This document shows, in pieces, positions 6,873 through 14,330 of a DNA stretch of 46,196 nt. The stretch lies in contig JAIXOU010000052.1 in assembly GCA_027486585.1 (NCBI GenBank), positions 1-46,196 on the forward strand. The letters are read 5' to 3'. Both the position numbers and the translations under genes were made by a program. The stretch's first letter is position 1. Each line of letters starts with the position of its first letter. Source of the DNA: Verrucomicrobiaceae bacterium (lineage in GTDB: Bacteria > Verrucomicrobiota > Verrucomicrobiia > Verrucomicrobiales > Verrucomicrobiaceae). The notes below the pieces were generated by a model. It was not told where the DNA came from. It saw nothing but the letters and a program-made list of their open reading frames with translations, and did no database searches.

Positions 6873-9515
6873 ATGCTCGACACCGATACCAAACGCCGCA
6901 TCGACACCGCCCGTGACATCCTTGTGGGGAAAGTGCCCGATCCCAAGTCCCAGGTGGAGCAGATCACCATCGCCCTGATCTACAAGTTCATGGACGACAT
7001 GGACGCCGAGGCGGCGGAACTGGGCGGGAAGCGGAAATTCTTCACTGGCGACTTTGCCTCTTATGGCTGGGCGCAGCTCATGAAGAAGGCGGGGAATGAC
7101 AAGCTGCTTTGCTACTCCGAAGGCATCACCAAGATGACGGAGAACACAGCCTTGCCAGAGCTGTTCCGCAGCATCTTCAAGAACGCCTACCTCCCTTACC
7201 GCGACCCCGAGACGCTGAACGCCTTCCTCAAGATCATCGACGAGTTCAGCTACGACCACAGCGAGCGCCTCGGTGATGCCTTCGAATATCTCCTCAGCGT
7301 CCTCGGCAGTCAGGGAGATGCCGGGCAGTTCCGCACCCCGCGCCACATCATTGACTTCATGGTGGAAGTCATGGCCCCGCAGAAGCACGAGACCATCCTC
7401 GACCCCGCCTGCGGCACCGCCGGCTTCCTGATCTCCGCTTATAAAAACATCCTCCGCTCCAACGATCCGTCCCATCCGTCTAATCAACCAGATCCGTCAG
7501 ATCCCGCCAAACGCCCCATCAAACCCCTCACCCCCGACGAACGCGGCCGCCTCGCCAAGAACTTCAAGGGTTACGACATCTCGCCCGACATGGTGCGCCT
7601 CTCTCTGGTGAACCTTTACCTCCACGGCTTCACCGATCCCCACATTTACGAATACGACAGCCTCACCTCAGAGGATCGCTGGAACGAATTCGCCGACGTC
7701 ATCCTCGCCAACCCACCCTTCATGTCCCCGAAAGGCGGCATCAAGCCCCACAAGCGCTTCTCCATCCAGGCCAAGCGCAGCGAAGTCCTCTTCGTGGACT
7801 ACATGGCCGAGCACCTCACGCCCACTGGCCGCGCCGCCATCATCGTCCCCGAGGGCATCATCTTCCAGAGCCAGACCGCCTACAAAGAGCTGCGGAAGAT
7901 GCTCGTGGAGAACTCCCTCGTCGCCGTCATCTCCCTCCCGGCGGGCTGTTTCAATCCCTACTCCGGGGTGAAGACCAGCATCCTCATCCTCGACAAATCT
8001 CTGGCAAAGACAGCCGACACCATCGCCTTCTTCAAAGTGGAGAACGACGGCTTCGGCCTCGGAGCCCAGCGCCGCGCCATTGAGAAGAACGATCTGCCGC
8101 AGGTGCAGGCGGAGCTAGCCGCCTATTTGCAGGCCCTGCGCAGCGGTTCCCGTGATCCCCGAAAAGATCCGACTGATCTCAGAAAAGATCCGACTGATCC
8201 GGCCAATCTGTCAGATCAGACAGATCTCTTCAATCCCCTGAGCACTGCCCAGATCGTCCCCAAAGCCAAACTCGCCGCCAACGGCGACTACAACCTCAGC
8301 GGCGAGCGCTATCGCGAGGGCGGAGCCAAAACGAACATCTTCCCATTGGTGAAACTTAGTGAGGTCTGCACCGTGAATCCACGGAAAAGCCAACTCACCG
8401 AAAAGCCTGAAACGCGCATCTCGTTCGTTCCGATGGCCGACCTCAATGAGCATCACATTTCGTTTCAGCCTAGCGACGAAAAGCAACTGTCCGAAGTCTC
8501 AGCGAGCTACACCTACTTCGAGGACAACGATGTCCTTCTCGCCAAGGTCACACCGTGCTTTGAAAACGGCAAAGCTGGCATCGCTCGCGGCCTACTCAAT
8601 GGGATTGGCTTTGGCTCCAGTGAATTCTATGTGCTTCGGAGCAACGGCCAAGTCCTGCCCGAGTGGATTTACTTCTGCGTGATGCACCCGCTCTTTCGTG
8701 AAGCGGCCGTTGCTCAGATGACGGGCACAGGCGGCTTGCAGCGTGTGCCTCGCGGTTACGTTGAGAACTTCCAAATCCCCCTGCCGCCGCTGGAGGTGCA
8801 GAAGGAGATCGTGGCGGAGATCGAGGGCTACCAGAAAGTCATCAACGGCGCCCGCGCCGTACTCGACCACTACCGCCCCCACATCCCCATCCACCCCGAC
8901 TGGCCGATGGTGGAGTTGGACGAAGTCATCGAGAGCAAACCAAAGAACGGCTATTCCGGCAGTCCCGTGGACTACGTCACCCAATTGAAAGTGCTGTCCT
9001 TGAGCGCGACCACGTTGGGGAAGATGGACCTCACAAAGTTCAAGTATCTCGATGAAGCCATCCCGCTCGACTCGCCGTGCCGCTGCCGACGTGGCGACAT
9101 CTATCTTCAACGCGGCAACACCAAGGAACTCGTCGGCACCGCCGCGATCTTCGACACCGACGACGAAAACTACATCTATCCCGACTTGATGATTCGGGTC
9201 CGCGCCGACCAGACCAAAATTCGAAGTCACTACCTGCTAACAGTTCTCCAAAGCGGCCCCGTTCGTGAGTTCGTGACCAGAAACGCCGTCGGCGCTGCCG
9301 GGAGCATGCCGAAGATCAATCAAGGCATCGTCGAGAGCATCCCTATCCCCCTCCCACCCCTCGCCACCCAACAAGCCATCGTGGCCGAGATCGAGGCCGA
9401 GCAAGCGCTGGTGGCCGCCAACCGCGAATTGATCACCCGCTTCGAGCAGAAGATCCAAGCCACCCTCGCCCGCATCTGGGGCGAAGCACCGGCCAGCGAA
9501 CTCGCCACAGCCTGA
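6873..9515 (+). CDS. hsdM: Type I restriction-modification methyltransferase fused to specificity subunit (HsdM-HsdS)
   Basis: N6-adenine methylation and DNA recognition are carried on one 880-residue chain. The HsdM half has the N-terminal helical domain, SAM motif I DPACGTAGFL (from residue 177) and catalytic motif IV NPPF (280-283). The HsdS half begins near residue 490. Its first target-recognition domain (TRD) ends in IPLPPLEVQKEIVAEIEGYQ, a conserved coiled helix. The second TRD begins near 677 and ends in IPLPPLATQQAIVAEIEAEQ plus a C-terminal helix. Two complete half-sites are therefore present, implying a bipartite target that cannot be read from sequence. Two GATC repeat tracts interrupt it: one between motif I and motif IV, and one in the linker before HsdS. 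All signature motifs are intact. Confidence 0.93.
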   Translation: MLDTDTKRRIDTARDILVGKVPDPKSQVEQITIALIYKFMDDMDAEAAELGGKRKFFTGDFASYGWAQLMKKAGNDKLLCYSEGITKMTENTALPELFRSIFKNAYLPYRDPETLNAFLKIIDEFSYDHSERLGDAFEYLLSVLGSQGDAGQFRTPRHIIDFMVEVMAPQKHETILDPACGTAGFLISAYKNILRSNDPSHPSNQPDPSDPAKRPIKPLTPDERGRLAKNFKGYDISPDMVRLSLVNLYLHGFTDPHIYEYDSLTSEDRWNEFADVILANPPFMSPKGGIKPHKRFSIQAKRSEVLFVDYMAEHLTPTGRAAIIVPEGIIFQSQTAYKELRKMLVENSLVAVISLPAGCFNPYSGVKTSILILDKSLAKTADTIAFFKVENDGFGLGAQRRAIEKNDLPQVQAELAAYLQALRSGSRDPRKDPTDLRKDPTDPANLSDQTDLFNPLSTAQIVPKAKLAANGDYNLSGERYREGGAKTNIFPLVKLSEVCTVNPRKSQLTEKPETRISFVPMADLNEHHISFQPSDEKQLSEVSASYTYFEDNDVLLAKVTPCFENGKAGIARGLLNGIGFGSSEFYVLRSNGQVLPEWIYFCVMHPLFREAAVAQMTGTGGLQRVPRGYVENFQIPLPPLEVQKEIVAEIEGYQKVINGARAVLDHYRPHIPIHPDWPMVELDEVIESKPKNGYSGSPVDYVTQLKVLSLSATTLGKMDLTKFKYLDEAIPLDSPCRCRRGDIYLQRGNTKELVGTAAIFDTDDENYIYPDLMIRVRADQTKIRSHYLLTVLQSGPVREFVTRNAVGAAGSMPKINQGIVESIPIPLPPLATQQAIVAEIEAEQALVAANRELITRFEQKIQATLARIWGEAPASELATA
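7461..7510. repeat. GATC 9-bp-periodic repeat, copy 4 (inside the methyltransferase domain)
   Basis: Units GATCCGTCC, CATCCGTCT, AATCAACCA, GATCCGTCA and GATCCCGCC encode a D/S/P/N-rich loop between motif I and motif IV of HsdM. Degenerate relative to the other copies but with the same register and reading frame. Confidence 0.75.
8150..8230. repeat. GATC 9-bp-periodic repeat, copy 5 (HsdM/HsdS linker)
   Basis: The longest copy. It has GATC units interleaved with AGAAAA/GAAAA words, then GATCCGACT, GATCCGGCC, AATCTGTCA, GATCAGACA and GATCTCTTC. It encodes an R-K-D-P-T-D-rich stretch just before the specificity half begins. Confidence 0.85.
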
Positions 9516-9533
9516 ACCATTGCCTTTCACATC

Positions 9534-9884
9534 ATGGCCTTCACCGACGCCGAAATCGCCGATCACACGCTCATTCTGGAGGAATACTTCTGGGCACACC
9601 GCCGTCCGCCGCTGCATCTGCGGGATCGGATTCGCGAGGGCCAAAGGTTCAACGATCAGTCCATCGAGCTATTCTTTGTGCGGCCTGCGTTTGAGCGGCC
9701 TGGTGAGCAAACCGAGACAGAAATCGCCAAAGTAACGTATGTGCGGACCAAGAATGTCTGGCACCTCTTTTGGAAACGGGCAGATGGCAAATGGCACCGC
9801 TACCCGCTCGACTCGGAAGTTGTGTCACTGCCTGCTGTGCTAGCCATCATCCACAAAGACCCGAACGGCTGCTTTTTTGGATGA
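9534..9884 (+). CDS. DUF3024 domain protein
   Basis: A 116-residue soluble protein, 18 bp after hsdM-hsdS on the same strand and so probably in the same transcript. The family pattern is clear: a start with FTDAEI and an LEEYFWAHRRPP segment, then an RD(K/R)-like basic stretch, KVTYVRTKNVWHLFWKRADGKWHRY, and a C-terminal NGCFFG. DUF3024 has no established biochemical function that I know of. Its position as the last gene of the restriction operon makes an accessory or passenger role in defence possible, but this is inference. No signal peptide or membrane segment is seen. Confidence 0.85.
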   Translation: MAFTDAEIADHTLILEEYFWAHRRPPLHLRDRIREGQRFNDQSIELFFVRPAFERPGEQTETEIAKVTYVRTKNVWHLFWKRADGKWHRYPLDSEVVSLPAVLAIIHKDPNGCFFG

Positions 9885-9941
9885 GTGCGCTACTTTCGCA
9901 TCGAGACTAACACCCCCAAGACAGAGCTCAGGCTGCAACAG

Positions 9942-9968
9942 GCTGACACAAGCCCGCCTTCGGTCAGC
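9942..9968. terminator. Stem-loop candidate after the restriction operon
   Basis: GCTGAC and GTCAGC form a 6-bp stem around a 15-base loop, 57 bp past the DUF3024 stop. No T-run follows, so intrinsic termination is uncertain. It may instead be part of a dispersed repeat. Confidence 0.3.
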
Positions 9969-10054
9969 GCACGCTACCCGCCCCACGACCGTCGCAGACA
10001 CGGCATTTCATTCAGGATGAAAGGTTAGGGCTACAGGGGGCGTAATTTTGGCTT

Positions 10055-11416
10055 ATGCTCACTCTTTCCGGCAAAACTCATGGCAAAATGTGCGACGGCA
10101 TTTCGCGTCGTGACTTTTTGCGCATCGGTGGGCTGGCAATGGGTGGCTTGTCCCTGCCGGAGTTGCTGAAAGCGGAGGCTGAGGCCAAAGCAGGCCGCAG
10201 TTTCAAGTCGGTGATCATGATCTACCTGTGTGGAGCGCCGCCCCATCAGGACATGTATGATTTGAAGATGGATTCGCCGTTGGAGATTCGTGGCCCCTAC
10301 AAGCCCATCAAAACGGCGGTTCCAGGCATCCACATCTCTGAACACGCGCCGCGTTTGGCCAAGATCATGGACAAATTGGTGCCGATCCGCAGCATGTACG
10401 GCAGCCCAAACGGAGCCCATGATAGCTTCATCTGTTACACAGGTCGTCCGCCGCCAGCCAACGGTGGGAACGCGCCCACGGGTCGCCTTTCGGACCCACC
10501 TTCGTTTGGTTCGGTGATCTCCAAGCTTCAGGGCCAAGCTGATCCGGCTGTGCCAGCCTTTGTTGGTCTGACACCGAAAGCTGGTCACCCGCCTTATGGC
10601 TCACCCGGACACCCTGGTTACACAGGGAACACGCATTCCGCTTTCCGCCCAAATGGTGCGGGGATCGAAGATCTCAAGCTCAATGGCATCACGCTGGATC
10701 GACTGGAGGATCGTCGCTCTCTGCTTGATGGCTTTGATCACTTCCGCCGTGAAATTGACGCCAGCGGTCTGGTGAGCAGCATGGATGCTTTCAACCAACA
10801 GGCGCTCAATGTGCTGACATCGAACAAACTCTTGGCAGCCTTAGATCTGAGCCAAGAAAGTGTCAAAACTCGTGAACGTTACGGCAAAGGCGATCCCAAG
10901 AATTACGGTGATGGTGCGCCACTGAACTTAGAGCACTTTCTCCTGGCCCGCCGACTTGTCGAGGCGGGTGCCCGCGTTGTCACGCTGAACTTCGGGCGCT
11001 GGGATTTCCATGACAACAATTACCCGCAGCTCTTGCGTCATCTACCGCTCTTTGATCAGGGCATGAGCGCGCTTGTGGAAGATCTTCATGAGCGTGGACT
11101 GGATAAAGATGTCGCCGTTGTGGCTTGGGGTGAGTTTGGCCGCACACCGATCGTGAACAAAGACGGTGGCCGCGATCACTGGCCAAGGGTCGGTGGTGCT
11201 CTGCTGGCAGGTGGCGGTCTGAAGACGGGACAAGTCATCGGAGCTACAGATAAGCTGGGGGGCGAGCCGACGGATCGACCTGTGCATTTTGGGGAAGTCT
11301 TTGCCACGTTGTATCGCCACATGGGAATCGATACCGTGAAAACCACGCTCAATGACCTCACGGGACGCCCCCAGTATGTCGTCGATGGATGGCAGCCGAT
11401 GCCTGAGTTGATCTGA
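10055..11416 (+). CDS. DUF1501 family protein (first of three tandem copies)
   Basis: A 453-residue exported protein of the DUF1501 family, which is related to the sulfatase/alkaline phosphatase fold. The N-terminus has a twin-arginine-like motif SRRDFLRIGG followed by a hydrophobic stretch. Family landmarks are PPHQDMYDLK near residue 65, GARVVTLNFGRWDFHDN, WGEFGRTP and GRDHWP with its conserved Asp/His, ending GRPQYVVDGWQPMPEL. No biochemical reaction is established for the family. An internal ATG at 10088 would give a shorter start; I keep 10055 because the third copy has a matching N-terminus (ML....K..G..CDG.SRR). It opens a run of six same-strand genes. Confidence 0.93.
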   Translation: MLTLSGKTHGKMCDGISRRDFLRIGGLAMGGLSLPELLKAEAEAKAGRSFKSVIMIYLCGAPPHQDMYDLKMDSPLEIRGPYKPIKTAVPGIHISEHAPRLAKIMDKLVPIRSMYGSPNGAHDSFICYTGRPPPANGGNAPTGRLSDPPSFGSVISKLQGQADPAVPAFVGLTPKAGHPPYGSPGHPGYTGNTHSAFRPNGAGIEDLKLNGITLDRLEDRRSLLDGFDHFRREIDASGLVSSMDAFNQQALNVLTSNKLLAALDLSQESVKTRERYGKGDPKNYGDGAPLNLEHFLLARRLVEAGARVVTLNFGRWDFHDNNYPQLLRHLPLFDQGMSALVEDLHERGLDKDVAVVAWGEFGRTPIVNKDGGRDHWPRVGGALLAGGGLKTGQVIGATDKLGGEPTDRPVHFGEVFATLYRHMGIDTVKTTLNDLTGRPQYVVDGWQPMPELI

Positions 11417-11433
11417 CCCAACGCCCAAAACTC

Positions 11434-12879
11434 ATGAAGCTCACGAATCGGAATCTACAGCACCCCGTTTCCCGTCGTGAAGTGATCCAGGCCGGTGCCG
11501 TAGGGCTGCTCGGACTGGGCATGAATCATCTCAGCGCTCTTCAAGCCATGACTGCGGCAACGCAGCCCGCACGGGCGAAATCGGTGATTTACATCTTCCT
11601 CAGTGGCGGATTGGCGCAGCAGGAGAGCTTCGACATGAAGCCGGATGCGCCGATGGAATATCGGGGTGATTTCAAACCCATCCGCACGCGCACTCCCGGC
11701 CTGCACATCTGCGAGCATTTGCCAAACCTAGCACGGATTTCAAACAAGTGGTCCCTCGTGCGTTCACTCACTCACGGCAGCAGTGATCACTCGCTGGGAC
11801 ATCACATCATGCTCACTGGCAGCAGTGAGACACCGCTTGGATTCAGTCCTTCAAAGCCCCAGAAGTCGGATCACCCCAGCATCGCAGCCTTGGCCACGGC
11901 TTTGCTGCCAAAGCGGAAAGATAATCTGCCTCCTGCCATTGTGATGCCGGATAAGCTCGTCCATCGGGAAGGGCGCACGCTTGCAGGTCAGTTTGCAGGC
12001 ACCCTTGGAGCTCAGCATGACCCCTGGTTCCTGGAGATGTCTCCGTATCATCCCAAGCATTACGGCGCTTATCCAGGCTACCTGTTTCATCACGAGCGCG
12101 GCTTTGAAAAGGAAGACACACTCCGCTTTCAGGCCCCGCATCTCTCGCTGCCTCAGGGACTGTCGCTAGACCGTGTGCTGGATCGGGTCTCGCTTCGAGA
12201 TGCAATCGAAAAACAACATGAAGATCTCACCAAGCTCGCGGGTGATGAAGCTTTCGATAGCACGCGCCAGGCGGCCATTGGCCTGTTGAGCAATCGCAAG
12301 GTGCATGATGCCTTTAGCCTGGAGAAGGTCGATCCCAAGCTCCTCGATCGCTACGGTCGCCACAGCTTCGGCTGGTCGCTGCTCATGGCAAAAAATCTTG
12401 TGCAGAGTGGGGTCCGGCTGGTGCAGGTGAACCTCGGTAACAACGAAACCTGGGACACGCATCAGGCCGCGTGGCCCAATCTGAAGAACTTCCTGCTGCC
12501 GCCCATGGATCAGGCCGTCAGTGCTCTGATCGAGGATCTCGATGCCAGTGGCCAGCTCGAGGAAACCCTGATCGTGATGGGAGGTGAGTTTGGCCGCACA
12601 CCGAAAATCAAAAGCATCACCGCCACCGCTTTGCCTGGCCGTGATCACTGGGGCCATGCGCAAAGCATTCTACTGGCTGGAGGCGGTATTCAAGGCGGCC
12701 GCGTCATCGGTGCGACCGATAAAATTGGAGGTTACCCCATCAGCGATGCGCAAACACCCGAAAACTTTGCCGCCACCATTTACGAAGCCCTCGGTCTGCC
12801 GCAGGAGACGATCTGGAAAGACTTCACGGGGCGTCCTCATACCCTTTACATGGGCTCACCCATCGGTGGGCTGACCTAG
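11434..12879 (+). CDS. DUF1501 family protein (second tandem copy, divergent)
   Basis: 481 residues, 17 bp after the previous gene. The N-terminus has a Tat-like VSRREVIQAG motif and a hydrophobic core. DUF1501 landmarks include SGGLAQQESFDMKPDAP (residues about 58-74), VQVNLGNNETWDTH, GGEFGRTPKI and GRDHWGHAQSILLAGGG. It differs from its two neighbours through most of its length and in the C-terminus (GRPHTLYMGSPIGG), so it looks like an older paralogue rather than a recent duplicate. Probably exported in folded form; the substrate is unknown. Confidence 0.93.
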   Translation: MKLTNRNLQHPVSRREVIQAGAVGLLGLGMNHLSALQAMTAATQPARAKSVIYIFLSGGLAQQESFDMKPDAPMEYRGDFKPIRTRTPGLHICEHLPNLARISNKWSLVRSLTHGSSDHSLGHHIMLTGSSETPLGFSPSKPQKSDHPSIAALATALLPKRKDNLPPAIVMPDKLVHREGRTLAGQFAGTLGAQHDPWFLEMSPYHPKHYGAYPGYLFHHERGFEKEDTLRFQAPHLSLPQGLSLDRVLDRVSLRDAIEKQHEDLTKLAGDEAFDSTRQAAIGLLSNRKVHDAFSLEKVDPKLLDRYGRHSFGWSLLMAKNLVQSGVRLVQVNLGNNETWDTHQAAWPNLKNFLLPPMDQAVSALIEDLDASGQLEETLIVMGGEFGRTPKIKSITATALPGRDHWGHAQSILLAGGGIQGGRVIGATDKIGGYPISDAQTPENFAATIYEALGLPQETIWKDFTGRPHTLYMGSPIGGLT

Positions 12880-12931
12880 AAGTACACAGGCCATCGTTTT
12901 GAACCCATCGACTTTTCAACACACTCCTTCC

Positions 12932-14272
12932 ATGCTCTCCATTTATTCCAAATCCAGCGGTAGCTTTTGCGATGGTGTTTCACGTCGCAACTTTCTCAAG
13001 GTCGGTGGACTCGCCATGGGTGGCATTTCCCTGAATGATGTGCTGCGCGCAGAAGCCGCCCAGAAATCGGGCAAATCGCACAAAGCAGTGATCATGGTCT
13101 TCCTGCCTGGCGGCCCTTCCCATCAGGACATGTTTGATATGAAGCCGGATGCGCCCAGTGAGATCCGCGGCGAGTTCAAGCCGATCCCGACCAATGTCGC
13201 CGGCATCCAGATCTGCGAGCACCTGCCCCGCTTGGCCAAAATGATGGATAAGTGTACGCTCATCCGCTCCTTGGCTGATTGCGACAGCGGTCACGATGCC
13301 TTTCAATGCCTGACAGGTCGGAGCGCCAAACGCCAGCCTCCCGGCGGATGGCCTTCGATGGGGTCCATCGTCTCCAAGCTCCAAGGCAGCGTGAGTCCTG
13401 CGATGCCGGCGTTCGTCGGTCTCGCGCCGAAAATGGGTCACATGCCATGGGCACGCACGGGCGAGCCGGGCTACCTCGGAGTCGCCCATGCTCCTTTTCA
13501 GCCGAATCGCGGCAGCGGCACGGGGGATATGGAGCTCAATGGCATCACGCTCGATCGACTGGGGGATCGCAAAACGCTGCTCGCTAGTTTTGACGGTCTG
13601 CGCCGCGATCTCGATGCTACGGGCCTGATGGGAGGCATCGATGTTTTCAATCAGCAGGCGCTCAATGTGCTCACCAGCCCGAAATTGCTTCACGCGCTCG
13701 ATTTAAGTCGAGAAGACGCACGCAATGTCGAGCGCTATGGTCGTGGCGAAAATCGCAATCGTGACGATGGCGGTCCGCGCCTCACCAGCCACTTTCTGAT
13801 GGCCCGCAGACTCGTCGAAGCAGGTGCACGCGTGGTCACTCTCGCCTTCAGCCGCTGGGATTATCATTCCAACAACTTCGGCCAACTCCGTGAAGATCTG
13901 CCATTGCTGGATGCTGGTCTCACCGCGCTCATCACGGATCTTCACGAGCGTGGACTCGACCAGGATGTCTCGGTCGTTGTGTGGGGTGAGTTTGGCCGCA
14001 CACCCTTGATCAATGCGAAAGGTGGGCGCGATCACTGGCCGCGCGTTGCCTCCGCATTACTGGCCTGCGGCGGGATGCGCCATGGACAAGTCATTGGCGC
14101 CACGGACAAACACGCCGGCGAACCCACGGACCGTCCGGTGGCCTTTGGGGAAGTCTTTGCCACACTCTATCGGCAGATGGGGATCGATGTCACCAAGGCC
14201 GTGCTCAACGACCTGAGCGGCCGGCCGCAGTATCTGGTGGACGGCCATTTGCCGATGCCGGAGCTCGTTTAA
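12932..14272 (+). CDS. DUF1501 family protein (third tandem copy)
   Basis: 446 residues from the ATG at 12932. A TTG 33 bp upstream is also in frame, but the ATG gives an N-terminus aligned with the first copy. It shows Tat-like SRRNFLKVGGLAMGG, PSHQDMFDMKPDAP, GARVVTLAFSRWDYHSN, VWGEFGRTPLIN, GRDHWPRV and the ending GRPQYLVDGHLPMPEL. Nearly every landmark is shared with the first copy (10055-11416), so these two are the closest pair and flank the more divergent middle copy. Role and location as inferred for the family: exported, associated with DUF1549/DUF1553 partners. Confidence 0.92.
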   Translation: MLSIYSKSSGSFCDGVSRRNFLKVGGLAMGGISLNDVLRAEAAQKSGKSHKAVIMVFLPGGPSHQDMFDMKPDAPSEIRGEFKPIPTNVAGIQICEHLPRLAKMMDKCTLIRSLADCDSGHDAFQCLTGRSAKRQPPGGWPSMGSIVSKLQGSVSPAMPAFVGLAPKMGHMPWARTGEPGYLGVAHAPFQPNRGSGTGDMELNGITLDRLGDRKTLLASFDGLRRDLDATGLMGGIDVFNQQALNVLTSPKLLHALDLSREDARNVERYGRGENRNRDDGGPRLTSHFLMARRLVEAGARVVTLAFSRWDYHSNNFGQLREDLPLLDAGLTALITDLHERGLDQDVSVVVWGEFGRTPLINAKGGRDHWPRVASALLACGGMRHGQVIGATDKHAGEPTDRPVAFGEVFATLYRQMGIDVTKAVLNDLSGRPQYLVDGHLPMPELV

Positions 14273-14330
14273 AAGTGCCGCGACTTCTACCCACAAGATT
14301 CTCAGACTCAGCCCGTAGTTTCTCTCTATC

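Noticed and set aside
12899..12931. Upstream TTG start for the third DUF1501 gene
   Set aside because: The ATG at 12932 gives an N-terminus that aligns with the first tandem copy and places the Tat-like motif at a normal distance.
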